DNA of 64,000 bases. It comes from Nonomuraea dietziae (lineage in GTDB: Bacteria > Actinomycetota > Actinomycetes > Streptosporangiales > Streptosporangiaceae). The notes beneath the pieces were generated by a model, which worked only from the letters and a program-made list of their open reading frames with translations, was not told the origin of the DNA and searched no databases. The stretch is from NCBI RefSeq assembly GCF_014195505.1, contig NZ_JACIBV010000001.1, forward strand, positions 7,006,001 through 7,070,000, read 5' to 3'. This document shows positions 31,654 through 40,077 of the stretch, in pieces. Numbering within the stretch: position 1 is the stretch's first letter; each line of letters opens with the position of its first letter. The translations under genes were made by a program, and so were the position numbers.

Positions 31654-33378
31654 TCAGGCGGTCGAGCGGGCCTTGAACAGGGCGCGCTTGGCCGCCTTCG
31701 CCACGTTCTTGTCGGGGTGGACCTGCGAGATCAGCTCCAGCAGCTCCTCCACGTGCGCGTGCGGGATCTTCCAGATCACCTCGAGCAGGTTGTTGAGCAG
31801 GTCAGGCCCTATGTCGCGCAGGCTACTGACGAACTCCGAACGCCCCAGGCCCGCGGAGATCGTCCACATGTCGAGAATGAGCCAGTGGGTGTCGTCCTGG
31901 GTGGGCTCGGGCGCGTCCTCCACCTCCAGCTGCGTGAGGTGCGTGGCGGCGTACGGCCGCAGCGACGGCTCCTTCAGCGCGGACTGCCAGGCGGGGACGG
32001 CGGCCTCGCCCAGCGTGCCGACCACGCTCGCGGCCTGCACCCTGATCAGCGCGTCGGTGTCGTCCTCCGCCGCAGCCTCGAGCAGCTCACGGGCCGCCTC
32101 GGCGGGCTCACGCAGCTCCATCCAGGCGGCGAACTCGGCGTCCGCCTCGTCCTCGGGCAGCTCGGCGCTGAAGGCCAGCAGCTCGAGGGCGGTCATCGCG
32201 TCGATCGCAGGACGGGCGTCGAGCTCGATGTCGGAGTCGTCGACCAGGTGCACCACGCCCTCGGTACCGAGGGCCGTCAGCGCGACCTCGTCGCCGTTGA
32301 CGGTCACCATGCCGTAGCCGACCAGCCAGTCGAGCACCGGCGCCAGCGGGTCGCCGTAGTGGTCGCGGGCCTCGTTCCACGCGTCGGCGCCGAGCTCGTC
32401 GAGGTCGGCGGCGGCCTCGGCCAGCTCCTCGCGCAGCTCGCCCAGGTTGCGCGAGCCGCCGCCGATCAGCAGGCGGACCAGCAGCGCGCGGGTGAGACCG
32501 ACGAGCGTCATCGTGAGGTCGTCGTCCTCGAGCTCGGGGTCGCCGTAGTCGATCGAGTTGAGGCCGAGCATCCAGGCGTCGAGCACGTCCTCGTCGTCGT
32601 CGAAGGGCCACTCGGAGGTGTCGTCGTCGACGCCGACGGTGCCGGCGCCCTCGGGTTCGAGGAACTCAAGGTCGACGGCGAGGTTCCAGATGTTCCACAG
32701 CTGCGGGACGGCGGCGGACAGCGGGCCGTCGGTCTGCGGCTTGGGCAGGCCGATGACGCCGAGCGCCTCCTCGACCTCGGCGTCGGACAGCAGGCTGTCC
32801 TCGCCGACCTCGCGCGCGTCGCCGACCCATACGGCCAGGTCACGAGCCTTGGCGATCAGCGGCACCGCACGCGCGGCCGCGGCCAGCTCCGCGTCGGGAC
32901 GCAGCCTGATCGTGGGCAGATCGGCCAGCTCGTCGGCGAGAGCCTCGAAGTCGCCGAGGTCGCCGCCCTCTTCACGCACGTCGTCGTCGCCCACGTCGTC
33001 GATGAGATCCTCCATGGCCTCGACGAAGTCGTCCTCGAGTTCGTCGAGTTCGTCGAGCAGATCGTCGAGGGAGTCGGACGGTTCGACCAGCTTGCCGGTG
33101 TCCGACAGGAAGGTCAGGTAGGCGCGGACGGCGCCGATGGTTCCATCGGCCGCTTCGTCGGGATCCTCCACGACCTTGGGCATGCGCTCGAGCAGCACGG
33201 GCCGCAGGTCGGCGCGCCGCCAGCGGCGGACGTCGTCGGAGGCGGCGAGCCTGTGCCACAGCGCCGCCGGGCCGACCAGGTCGGGGTCGCTGCCTGGGGC
33301 GTGTTCCCGGGCCCACACGATGAACTCTTCGAGCAGGGGACGCAGCTCAGCGGCGGCTACCTCGATGCGATCTGTCAC
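31654..33378 (-). CDS. large acidic conserved actinobacterial protein of unknown function
   Basis: This 574-residue soluble protein is very rich in Asp and Glu. The region around residues 100-150 holds runs such as DDLLDELDELEDDF and the region near 275 reads EWPFDDDEDVLDA. No signal peptide, membrane helix or catalytic motif is seen. The C-terminal third (AAEDDTDALIRVQAASVVGT, then HVEELLELISQVHPDKNVAK) has HEAT-like helical hairpins, suggesting a protein-binding scaffold. The reading frame is clean and full length. It is a single gene on its strand; the 106 bp before it hold nothing obvious. Confidence 0.7.
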   Translation of the reverse strand: MTDRIEVAAAELRPLLEEFIVWAREHAPGSDPDLVGPAALWHRLAASDDVRRWRRADLRPVLLERMPKVVEDPDEAADGTIGAVRAYLTFLSDTGKLVEPSDSLDDLLDELDELEDDFVEAMEDLIDDVGDDDVREEGGDLGDFEALADELADLPTIRLRPDAELAAAARAVPLIAKARDLAVWVGDAREVGEDSLLSDAEVEEALGVIGLPKPQTDGPLSAAVPQLWNIWNLAVDLEFLEPEGAGTVGVDDDTSEWPFDDDEDVLDAWMLGLNSIDYGDPELEDDDLTMTLVGLTRALLVRLLIGGGSRNLGELREELAEAAADLDELGADAWNEARDHYGDPLAPVLDWLVGYGMVTVNGDEVALTALGTEGVVHLVDDSDIELDARPAIDAMTALELLAFSAELPEDEADAEFAAWMELREPAEAARELLEAAAEDDTDALIRVQAASVVGTLGEAAVPAWQSALKEPSLRPYAATHLTQLEVEDAPEPTQDDTHWLILDMWTISAGLGRSEFVSSLRDIGPDLLNNLLEVIWKIPHAHVEELLELISQVHPDKNVAKAAKRALFKARSTA

Positions 33379-33694
33379 GCACTCAGGCTAGTGCGCCCTG
33401 GCTGCGGTCGGCCCCCGAAATGCCCCTAGCGCCGATCACGAAAAGTCGTGACATGGGGGGATGGTGCGTGTGGGAGCGCGTTCAAAGCCGACCGAACCCC
33501 TGCCGCGGGCGTCCCGCGTCTCCCTGCCGACGCGCCCGAAGGAGGCGGGGCTGTGACGCAGGCGAGGGCGAGGGGGAGGGGGAGGAAGGCGGGTGAGGAA
33601 CGGCCGGAGTCCGACGCCCGCCCTCGCTGCTCGCCCGGCGTGTCTTCGGAGCCGGGGGCGAAGGCGGGCCTGGGGGATCACGGAAGAGGAAGGT
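33379..33694. other. 316-bp non-coding gap, purine-rich, no gene seen
   Basis: No frame here has protein-like composition. The middle is a purine tract (GAGGGCGAGGGGGAGGGG), and GCGAGGGCG at 33562-33570 is inverted as CGCCCTCGC at 33619-33627. It must contain the promoter of the acidic protein gene and the end of the iclR transcript. Confidence 0.6.
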
Positions 33695-34411
33695 TCAGTT
33701 GGCGCGGCGCATGGCCTCGGTGATGCGCTCGGCCGCGGCCATCACGGGAACGGCGTGCAGCCGTCCGGGCGTGCGCGTCAGGCGCTCGATCGGTCCGGAG
33801 ACCGAGACGGCCGCGATCACCTTGCCGCCCGTACCCCTTATGGCGGCGGAGACGCTGGCCACCCCCTGCTCGCGCTCTCCCACGCTGTGGGCCCATCCGC
33901 GCCGCCGTACCGAGGCGAGCGTGGCGGCGGTGAACTTGGCCCCGCGCAACCCCCTGTGCAGGCGGTCGGGCTCCTCCCATGCCAGCAGGATCTGCGCCGC
34001 CGAACCTGCCGTCATGGGCAGCGCCGAACCAACGGGGACGGTGTCGCGCAGGCCGCTGGAGCGCTCGGCGGCGGCGACACAGACCCGTTCGTCACCCTGG
34101 CGGCGGTACAGCTGCGCGCTTTCTCCCGTCAGATCCCTGAGCTGGGTCAACACAGGAGCGGCGACGGCGAGCAGCCGGTCCTCGCCCGCCGCCGTGGACA
34201 ACTCCGAAAGCCTCGGGCCGAGGACGAATCGCCCCTGCGTGTCACGCGAGACGATCCTGTGGTGCTCCAGCGCGACCGCGAGCCGGTGGGCGGTCGGGCG
34301 GGCCAGTCCTGTGGCCTGAACCAACTGGGCGAGGGAGGCCGGACCTGCTTCGAGGGCATTGAGCACGAGAACGGCCTTGTCCAGTACGCCGACTCCGCTA
34401 GAGTTGTCCAT
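33695..34411 (-). CDS. ndgR: IclR family regulator, NdgR/LtbR-like
   Basis: This 238-residue IclR regulator has a winged helix (VGVLDKAVLVLNALEAGPAS, then LVQATGLARPTAHRLAVALE) and the IclR effector domain (GESAQLYRRQGDERVCVAAA, then PMTAGSAAQILLAW, then REQGVASVSAAIRGTGGKV). Its length and its position divergent from leuCD match Streptomyces NdgR and corynebacterial LtbR, which control leucine and other amino-acid genes. ATG 34411 is used; the 64 bp to leuC contain a near-palindromic site (34427-34441). Similar sites near cimA, serA and leuB suggest a local regulon. The symbol rests on synteny and length. Confidence 0.85.
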   Translation of the reverse strand: MDNSSGVGVLDKAVLVLNALEAGPASLAQLVQATGLARPTAHRLAVALEHHRIVSRDTQGRFVLGPRLSELSTAAGEDRLLAVAAPVLTQLRDLTGESAQLYRRQGDERVCVAAAERSSGLRDTVPVGSALPMTAGSAAQILLAWEEPDRLHRGLRGAKFTAATLASVRRRGWAHSVGEREQGVASVSAAIRGTGGKVIAAVSVSGPIERLTRTPGRLHAVPVMAAAERITEAMRRAN

Positions 34412-34426
34412 ACACCGATACTGCCG

Positions 34427-34441
34427 TCTCGACATATGAGA
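34427..34441. promoter_or_regulatory. candidate NdgR/LtbR operator between ndgR and leuC
   Basis: TCTCGACATATGAGA lies 15 bases upstream of the ndgR start and 34 bases upstream of leuC, placed to control both. The outer TCTC/GAGA arms are inverted. The related sites are at 6972, 15488, 7221 and 8313. Confidence 0.55.
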
Positions 34442-34475
34442 AGGCAAGTCGGGGCAAAGTCTCAAGGAGGAGATC

Positions 34476-35861
34476 ATGGGCCGCACACTCGCGGAGAAGG
34501 TCTGGGAGCAGCACGTCGTGCGCCGCGCCGAGGGCGAACCCGACCTGCTCTTCATCGACCTGCACCTCATTCACGAGGTGACCAGCCCGCAGGCCTTCGA
34601 CGGCCTGCGCATGGCAGGGCGCAAGGTGCGGCGGCCCGATCTCACCATCGCCACCGAGGACCACAACGTCCCGACGGTGCTCGGCCCAATCTCCGACCCC
34701 GTCTCCAAGACGCAGGTCGAGACGCTGCGCAAGAACGCGGCCGAGTTCGGCGTCAGGCTGCATCCGATGGGCGACGCCGGTCAGGGCGTGGTGCACATCA
34801 TCGGCCCGCAGTTCGGCCTGACCCAGCCGGGCATGACCATCGTCTGTGGCGATTCTCACACCTCCACGCACGGCGCCTTCGGCGGCATCGCGTTCGGCAT
34901 CGGCACCTCCGAGGTGGAGCACGTGCTGGCCACCCAGACGCTGCCCGCCTACCGGCCGAAGACGATGGCGATCGAGGTCTCGGGCGAGCTGCCCCTGGGC
35001 GTCACCGCCAAGGACCTGATCCTGGCGATCATCGCGAAGATCGGCACCGGCGGCGGCCAGGGCTACATCGTCGAGTACCGCGGCGAGGCCGTCCGCAAGC
35101 TCTCCATGGAGGGCAGGATGACGGTCTGCAACATGTCGATCGAGGCGGGCGCGAGGGCAGGCATGATCGCGCCGGACGAGACGACGTTCGAGTACCTGAA
35201 AGGCCGTCCGCACGCGCCCGAGGGCGAGGCGTGGGACCAGGCGGTGGAGTACTGGCGCTCGCTCAGGACCGACGACGACGCCGTCTTCGACAAGGTCGTC
35301 GAGATCGACGCCTCGACGCTGACCCCGTTCGTCACGTGGGGCACCAACCCGGGGCAGGGCCTGCCGCTGGACGCCGCCGTGCCCGAGCCCTCCTCGTTCG
35401 ACGACCCCACCGAGCGGGCCGCGGCCGAGCGGGCGCTGGAGTACATGGGGCTGACCGCGGGCACGCCGCTGCGCGAGATCGAGGTCGACACCGTCTTCGT
35501 CGGCTCCTGCACCAACGGCCGCCTCGAGGACCTGAGGGCCGCCGCCGACATCCTGCGCGGACGGCAGGTCAGGACCAGGACGCTCATCGTCCCCGGCTCG
35601 ATGCTGGTCAAGCTGCAGGCCGAGAAGGAGGGCCTCGACGAGGTCTTCACTGCCGCGGGCGCGGAGTGGAGGCAGGCGGGCTGCTCGATGTGCCTGGGCA
35701 TGAACCCCGACACCCTCGCGCCGGGCGAGCGCAGCGCCTCGACCTCCAACCGCAACTTCGAGGGCCGTCAGGGCAAGGGCGGGCGCACCCACCTGGTCTC
35801 TCCCGCCGTCGCCGCCGCCACCGCCGTCACCGGCAAGCTGACCGCCCCCGCCGACCTGTAA
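34476..35861 (+). CDS. leuC: 3-isopropylmalate dehydratase large subunit
   Basis: This 461-residue aconitase-superfamily subunit carries the 4Fe-4S cluster. The cysteine motifs are present (VFVGSCTNGR, then GCSMCLGMNPD), with the substrate and cluster segments CGDSHTSTHGAFGGIAFGIG and EHVLATQTLP. With LeuD it isomerises 2-isopropylmalate to 3-isopropylmalate. The ATG has AAGGAGGAG upstream, the strongest ribosome binding site in this part of the window. leuD follows after 12 bases. Confidence 0.98.
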   Translation: MGRTLAEKVWEQHVVRRAEGEPDLLFIDLHLIHEVTSPQAFDGLRMAGRKVRRPDLTIATEDHNVPTVLGPISDPVSKTQVETLRKNAAEFGVRLHPMGDAGQGVVHIIGPQFGLTQPGMTIVCGDSHTSTHGAFGGIAFGIGTSEVEHVLATQTLPAYRPKTMAIEVSGELPLGVTAKDLILAIIAKIGTGGGQGYIVEYRGEAVRKLSMEGRMTVCNMSIEAGARAGMIAPDETTFEYLKGRPHAPEGEAWDQAVEYWRSLRTDDDAVFDKVVEIDASTLTPFVTWGTNPGQGLPLDAAVPEPSSFDDPTERAAAERALEYMGLTAGTPLREIEVDTVFVGSCTNGRLEDLRAAADILRGRQVRTRTLIVPGSMLVKLQAEKEGLDEVFTAAGAEWRQAGCSMCLGMNPDTLAPGERSASTSNRNFEGRQGKGGRTHLVSPAVAAATAVTGKLTAPADL

Positions 35862-35873
35862 GGACCGCTGATC

Positions 35874-36461
35874 ATGGACGCTTTCACCACCCACACCGGT
35901 ACGGCGGTGCCGCTGCGCCGCAGCAACGTCGACACCGACCAGATCATCCCCGCCGTCTGGCTCAAGCAGGTCAGCCGCACCGGGTTCGAGAAGGGCCTGT
36001 TCTCCGCCTGGCGCGAGGACCCGGCCTTCGTCCTGAACGACCCGTCCTACGAGGGCGCCAGCATCCTGGTCTCCGGCCCCGACTTCGGCACCGGCTCCTC
36101 GCGCGAGCACGCCGTGTGGGCCCTCCAGCAGTACGGCTTCCGCGTCGTGATCGCCGCCAGGTTCGGCGACATCTTCCGCAACAACTCCACCAAGATGGGC
36201 CTGCTGCCCGTCATCCTGCCCGCCGAGAAGGTCGAGGCGCTGCAGGCCGCCGTCGAGGCGGATCCGAAGCTGGCCGTCACCGTCGACCTGGGCGAACGCC
36301 AGGTGCGCTGGGCGGGCGAGAGCGTCGGCTTCGAGATCGACGACTACACCCGCTGGCGCCTGATGGAGGGCCTCGACGACATCGGCCTGACCCTGCGTCA
36401 CGCCGACGACATCACCACGTACGAGAATGGTCGGCAGCCATGGCTGCCGACGACCGTCTAG
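35874..36461 (+). CDS. leuD: 3-isopropylmalate dehydratase small subunit
   Basis: This 195-residue swivel-domain subunit shows RRSNVDTDQIIPAVWLKQVS near the N-terminus, GPDFGTGSSREHAVWALQQY and ARFGDIFRNNSTKMGLLPV, all hallmarks of LeuD. It partners LeuC. The last 22 bases overlap a conserved small ORF starting at 36440, indicating translational coupling. Confidence 0.97.
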   Translation: MDAFTTHTGTAVPLRRSNVDTDQIIPAVWLKQVSRTGFEKGLFSAWREDPAFVLNDPSYEGASILVSGPDFGTGSSREHAVWALQQYGFRVVIAARFGDIFRNNSTKMGLLPVILPAEKVEALQAAVEADPKLAVTVDLGERQVRWAGESVGFEIDDYTRWRLMEGLDDIGLTLRHADDITTYENGRQPWLPTTV

Positions 36462-36661
36462 AAGACGACGAACTGGCGCGGCGGTTGCGCGAAGCGCACC
36501 GCCGCGTCCGCATGCTCCCCGCCGCCGACCGAGAACGCTTTTCCCGCAGATATCTGGCGATCTGTGATCTCGCCAAGCGTGATCCGGACCGGGCGGCGAC
36601 CCGGCTGGAGACCTTCCTTACCGATCTGACCAGCGATTTCGACACGCCGGACGCCCAATAA
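36440..36661 (+). CDS. small conserved protein between leuD and hup
   Basis: This is a 73-residue, highly charged helical protein (DDELARRLREAHRRVRMLPA, then ERFSRRYLAICDLAKRDPDR). A small ORF at the same place between leuD and hup is a regular feature of actinobacterial genomes. It overlaps the end of leuD by 22 bases. There is no motif of known function; it could be a nucleoid- or RNA-associated helper given its neighbours, but that is speculation. Confidence 0.7.
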   Translation: MAADDRLEDDELARRLREAHRRVRMLPAADRERFSRRYLAICDLAKRDPDRAATRLETFLTDLTSDFDTPDAQ

Positions 36662-36780
36662 AACCGCCAGGGTGATTGAGTTCACAGGCGGTCCCGCTTT
36701 AGATTCAACCCGTAAGGGGTTTCTCGACCGTTGGACTCGTCTGCTGGAACCCCGAGCCGTAACAGGGGGAGCGAAACCTA

Positions 36781-37080
36781 ATGAACAAGCGGGAACTCGT
36801 CGACGCCATCGCGGACCGGGTGGGCGACAAGAAGACGGCCACCGAGGCCGTGAACGCCATTCTCGAGGCCATCCAGAAGGCCGTGGCGGCCGGTGACAAG
36901 GTCTCGATCACGGGCTTCGGCGCGTTCGAGATGGTTCACAAGCCGGCGCGCACCGCAAGGAACCCGTCAACCGGCGCGGAGATCAAGGTCGCCGAGAGCT
37001 GGGGGCCCAAGTTCCGTCCGGGCTCCGACTTCAAGGAGCTGGTGAACGTCAGCGGCAAGAAGTCCGCGAAGAAGAAGTAG
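36781..37080 (+). CDS. hup: HU family DNA-binding protein
   Basis: This 99-residue histone-like protein has the HU body MNKRELVDAIADRVGDKKTA and the signature GFGAFEMVHKPARTARNPST. A short lysine tail (SGKKSAKKK) follows. It lacks the long Lys/Ala-rich tail of the actinobacterial HupS/Hlp type, so it is closer to the short HU form. The ATG has GGGGGAG about 8 bases upstream. An AT-rich promoter-like region is at 36680-36720. A terminator follows. Confidence 0.95.
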   Translation: MNKRELVDAIADRVGDKKTATEAVNAILEAIQKAVAAGDKVSITGFGAFEMVHKPARTARNPSTGAEIKVAESWGPKFRPGSDFKELVNVSGKKSAKKK

Positions 37081-37093
37081 CCGCAGCGCGACC

Positions 37094-37124
37094 GCGCCCG
37101 GACACCTTTCATGGGTCCGGGCGC
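37094..37124 (+). terminator. hup terminator
   Basis: A 10-bp stem (GCGCCCGGAC with GTCCGGGCGC), 11-base loop, then TTGTCGTTTT. Confidence 0.8.
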
Positions 37125-37144
37125 TTGTCGTTTTCCTGACGTGA

Positions 37145-37345
37145 TCAGGGCAGCGGAAACGTCGACAGCGTGACGAAGGTGATGTCGTCCCCCGCAAGGA
37201 CGAGGTTGACCCGCTGGCCCGTCCGCAGCAGCCGCAGCGGGCCGGCGTCGAACGCGCGCGTGCCGAATTCCAGCACGCTTCCGTCGTCGAGGAACACCGA
37301 CCCCGATCGGGTCACCGGATCGAAACTCCGCACTGTCGCCTGCAC
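37145..37345 (-). CDS. small cold-shock/OB-like protein next to hup
   Basis: This is a 66-residue beta-rich protein (VQATVRSFDPVTRSGSVFLD, then RAFDAGPLRLLRTGQRVNLV). The pattern of a short strand, a Gly-Ser turn, strands and a TGQRV motif resembles a reduced cold-shock or OB-like fold, without the RNP aromatic motifs. A GTG start at 37345 is chosen because the domain begins there. It is convergent with hup and divergent from an MFS gene. A homologue beside hup is common in actinobacteria; the function is unknown. Confidence 0.65.
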   Translation of the reverse strand: MQATVRSFDPVTRSGSVFLDDGSVLEFGTRAFDAGPLRLLRTGQRVNLVLAGDDITFVTLSTFPLP

Positions 37346-37401
37346 GAACCCAGCGTAAATGGTTTGACCGCCGAGAAGGAGGCGGGTGAGGATCACGGGT
37401 C

Positions 37402-38631
37402 GTGCCGACGAAACAGAGCATCTGGCGGAACACCGCCTTCCAGCGGATGGTGGGCGCCGACGCACTCAGTCAGTTCGGCACCCAGGTGACGCTGGTGGCG
37501 CTGCCGCTGACCGCGCTGCTGACACTGGAGGCCAGCCCGTTCCAGCTGGGTCTGCTCACCGCCGCCGAGATGGCCGCCTTCCTGCTCATCGGCCTGCCCG
37601 CGGGGGTGTGGGCCGACCGGCTGCGCCGCCGTCCGATCCTGGTCGCCGCCGACGCCATGCGCGCCGTGGCGCTGCTCAGCATCCCGCTGGCCGCCTTCGC
37701 GGGGGTCCTGTCGCTGGCGCAGCTCTACGTCGTGGCGCTGATCGTCGGCGTGGGCACGGTCTTCTTCGACGTCGCGCACATGAGCTTCGTGCCGTCCATC
37801 GTGGACAGGGACGACCTGCCGAGGGGCATCGGCACCATGGAGACGCTGCGCAGCGGGGCGTCGCTGGTGGGCCCCGGGCTCGGCGGCTGGCTGGTGCAGG
37901 TACTCACCGCCCCCTTCGCGCTGCTGGCCGACGCGATCACCTACGCCTGCTCCGCGACCGTCCTGGCCACGATCAGGACCGAAGAGCGCCCGGTCCCGCA
38001 GGAGCGCAGGAGCCTCAAGGCCGAGGTCGCCGAGGGGCTGAGGTACGTGCTCGGGCACCGCGTGCTGCGCCGCATCGCCATGGTCGGCTCGTTGAACATG
38101 CTGGCCAACGGCCTGTGGGCGGTGGTGCAGCCGCTGCTGCTCGTGCGCGAGCTCGACCTCGGCGCCGGCGCCTACGGTCTGATCGTCTCGGCCACGGGTC
38201 TGGGCGGCGTGGTCGGCGGCGTGCTGGCGCCGAAGATCGTCGACCGGTACGGCAACGGCGGCGCCATGTACGGCGGAGCGGTCCTCGCCGGGCTCTTCAT
38301 GCTGGTCGTCGGCTTCACCGGCGAGGGCTGGCAGGTGATCTTCTACCCGGTGGGCATGGCCCTGACGGTCGCCTCCTCGGTCGTGCTCAACGTCGGCCAG
38401 GGCAGCTACCGCCAGGCCGTCACCCCCGACCACCTGCGCGGCAGGATGAACGCCAGCATGCGCTTCCTCATGTGGAGCGCGATGCCGGTCGGCGGCATCC
38501 TCGGCGGGCTGCTGGCCGAGCAGCTGAGCGTCTGGCAGCTGCTCTGGGTGAGCTGCCTGGCCACCGTCGTGGGGCATCTGCCGTTCATCGTGTCGCCGTG
38601 GATCCGCAGGCTTCGCGTCGAGGCGGCCTGA
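37402..38631 (+). CDS. MFS transporter (enterobactin/multidrug exporter-like)
   Basis: This is a 409-residue permease with about twelve helices, of the MFS_3/EntS-like type. It has FQRMVGADALSQFGTQVTLV in helix 1, the loop 2-3 motif GVWADRLRRRPILVAADAMR and the C-terminal motif RQAVTPDHLRGRMNASMRFL. It is probably a drug or metabolite exporter. The start is GTG at 37402 with a weak ribosome binding site. It is not obviously coupled to its neighbours; cofC is convergent 13 bp downstream. Confidence 0.85.
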   Translation: MPTKQSIWRNTAFQRMVGADALSQFGTQVTLVALPLTALLTLEASPFQLGLLTAAEMAAFLLIGLPAGVWADRLRRRPILVAADAMRAVALLSIPLAAFAGVLSLAQLYVVALIVGVGTVFFDVAHMSFVPSIVDRDDLPRGIGTMETLRSGASLVGPGLGGWLVQVLTAPFALLADAITYACSATVLATIRTEERPVPQERRSLKAEVAEGLRYVLGHRVLRRIAMVGSLNMLANGLWAVVQPLLLVRELDLGAGAYGLIVSATGLGGVVGGVLAPKIVDRYGNGGAMYGGAVLAGLFMLVVGFTGEGWQVIFYPVGMALTVASSVVLNVGQGSYRQAVTPDHLRGRMNASMRFLMWSAMPVGGILGGLLAEQLSVWQLLWVSCLATVVGHLPFIVSPWIRRLRVEAA

Positions 38632-38644
38632 CGGCCCTCCCGAC

Positions 38645-39295
38645 CTAGGGAGCGGCGAGCCCGAGCAGCTCCGCCACCGCGGCGGTGTGCGGGCCGAGGC
38701 CGAGTCTGATGGCCGCGCGCAGGTCGTCGGGGGTGTCGACGTCGCGCCTGACCGAGTCGATCCCGTCGGGCGTGAGCTCCTTGGCGCCCCCTCCGAGGTG
38801 CTTGGCCCTCGACTCGCCGCCGAAGCGAGGCTCGAAGGGCACCCCCGGCCGCACGCCGTAGAAGGTGGTGCCGACCTCCAGGGCGTCGGGCACGAACGAC
38901 TGGTCGAAGTCGGCCGCCGCCTCCAGCACCCTGCCGAGCTCGGCGGCGCGCAACGCGGGCAGGTCGGCCTGGAGCGCGCCGATCCCGTCGTGTGGCGCCA
39001 GCCGTACGGCATGCGCGGCGCCCGCGCGCAGCGCGGTGTTGAGACCGCGGTCAGGGTCGGGGACGACCACGGCCCCCAGGGCCGCCAGCGGGCCCGCGGC
39101 GGCGGGGTCGGCGGTCACCACGATGACGCGCGCCACGGCGGGGCAGGCCAGCGCGGCGGAGAGCGTGTCGCTGGCCACCGCGACCGCCAGCGCGGTGCGG
39201 TGCGGGCCCGTCGCGGCCGCCAGCCGGGTCTTGGCCGCTACCAGGGTCTTCACCGGGATGACGAGTGACCAGCGGAAGCTCATAGGCTTAAGCAT
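38645..39295 (-). CDS. cofC: 2-phospho-L-lactate (phosphoenolpyruvate) guanylyltransferase
   Basis: This 216-residue nucleotidyltransferase activates phospholactate or PEP with GTP for coenzyme F420 synthesis. It has WSLVIPVKTLVAAKTRLAAA at the N-terminus, VIVVTADPAAAGPLAALGA, DRGLNTALRAGAAHA and GALQADLPALRAAELGRVL, then SFVPDALEVGTTFYG. The start is 39295 or the nearby ATG 39283; neither has a strong ribosome binding site. In actinobacteria cofC often sits next to the plsC-gpsA genes, as here (divergent). Other F420 genes are not in the window. Confidence 0.9.
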   Translation of the reverse strand: MLKPMSFRWSLVIPVKTLVAAKTRLAAATGPHRTALAVAVASDTLSAALACPAVARVIVVTADPAAAGPLAALGAVVVPDPDRGLNTALRAGAAHAVRLAPHDGIGALQADLPALRAAELGRVLEAAADFDQSFVPDALEVGTTFYGVRPGVPFEPRFGGESRAKHLGGGAKELTPDGIDSVRRDVDTPDDLRAAIRLGLGPHTAAVAELLGLAAP

Positions 39296-39363
39296 CTCGT
39301 CTCGACATCCTGCGCGGCCAACCGGGAGACTTGGGGCGCAAGCCGTCTCTCTTGGAGGAGTTC

Positions 39364-40077
39364 ATGAGCCGCCGCCCCGGCAGACCATCGCGTCCCTGGG
39401 AGACCTTCGCCGTCGTGATCGTCAAACCGCTCTCGTGGCTGCTGGTCAAGAAGGACTGGCGCAGGGGCGAGCTCCTCCCGAGGACCGGCGGCATCATCAT
39501 CGCGACCAATCACCTCTCGTGGGCCGATCCGGTCCTGCTGTCGCACTTCCTCTACAACAACGGGCGCTGGCCGACCATTCTCGCCAAGGCCGCGCTGTTC
39601 AGGGTGCCGCTGCTCAAGGTCGCGGTCCGCGCGCTGCAGGCGATCCCCGTCTCGAGGGGCACCAGCGAGGCCGCCAGGTCGCTGGAGATCTCCGAGCAGC
39701 GGCTGCGCGCGGGTGGCGCGATCCTGTTCTACCCGGAGGGCACGGTCACCCGTGACCCCGCCCTGTGGCCGATGGTGGGCAAGACGGGCGCGGCCCGCCT
39801 GGCCCTGGAGACCGGCACCCCGGTGATCCCCGTCGCGCACTGGGGCGCGCACGAGCTGCTGCCCTACGGCCAGAAGAAACCAAGGCTCCTCCCGCGCAAG
39901 ACGTTCTCCGTGCGGGTCGGGCCACCAGTCGACCTGTCGAAATACGAAGGGCAGCCGTTGCGAGGGTCCGTGTTGCGTGAGGCGACCGCCGACATCATGG
40001 CCGCCATCACCGTTCAGCTTGCCGAAATCAGGGGAGAGAAAGCTCCGGAGACCCCCTACGATCCGGCTGGACGGTGA
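39364..40077 (+). CDS. plsC: 1-acyl-sn-glycerol-3-phosphate acyltransferase
   Basis: This 237-residue membrane-associated acyltransferase adds the second acyl chain in phospholipid synthesis. It has the catalytic NHx4D motif in ATNHLSWADPVLLSHF, the glycerol-phosphate binding FYPEGTVTRD and PVIPVAHWGAHELLPYG. ATG 39364 with GGAGGAG just upstream is preferred to an earlier in-frame start. The stop overlaps the gpsA start (GTGA), so the two glycerophospholipid genes are translationally coupled. Confidence 0.9.
   Translation: MSRRPGRPSRPWETFAVVIVKPLSWLLVKKDWRRGELLPRTGGIIIATNHLSWADPVLLSHFLYNNGRWPTILAKAALFRVPLLKVAVRALQAIPVSRGTSEAARSLEISEQRLRAGGAILFYPEGTVTRDPALWPMVGKTGAARLALETGTPVIPVAHWGAHELLPYGQKKPRLLPRKTFSVRVGPPVDLSKYEGQPLRGSVLREATADIMAAITVQLAEIRGEKAPETPYDPAGR

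Noticed and set aside
33448..33723. 91-codon frame in the gap before iclR
   Set aside because: It is Gly/Arg/Ala-rich with no start signal, overlaps the end of iclR antisense and looks like chance.
34398..36401. 667-residue minus-strand open frame opposite leuC-leuD
   Set aside because: It is a shadow of leuCD, Gly/Ala/Arg/Val-rich with no recognisable domain.
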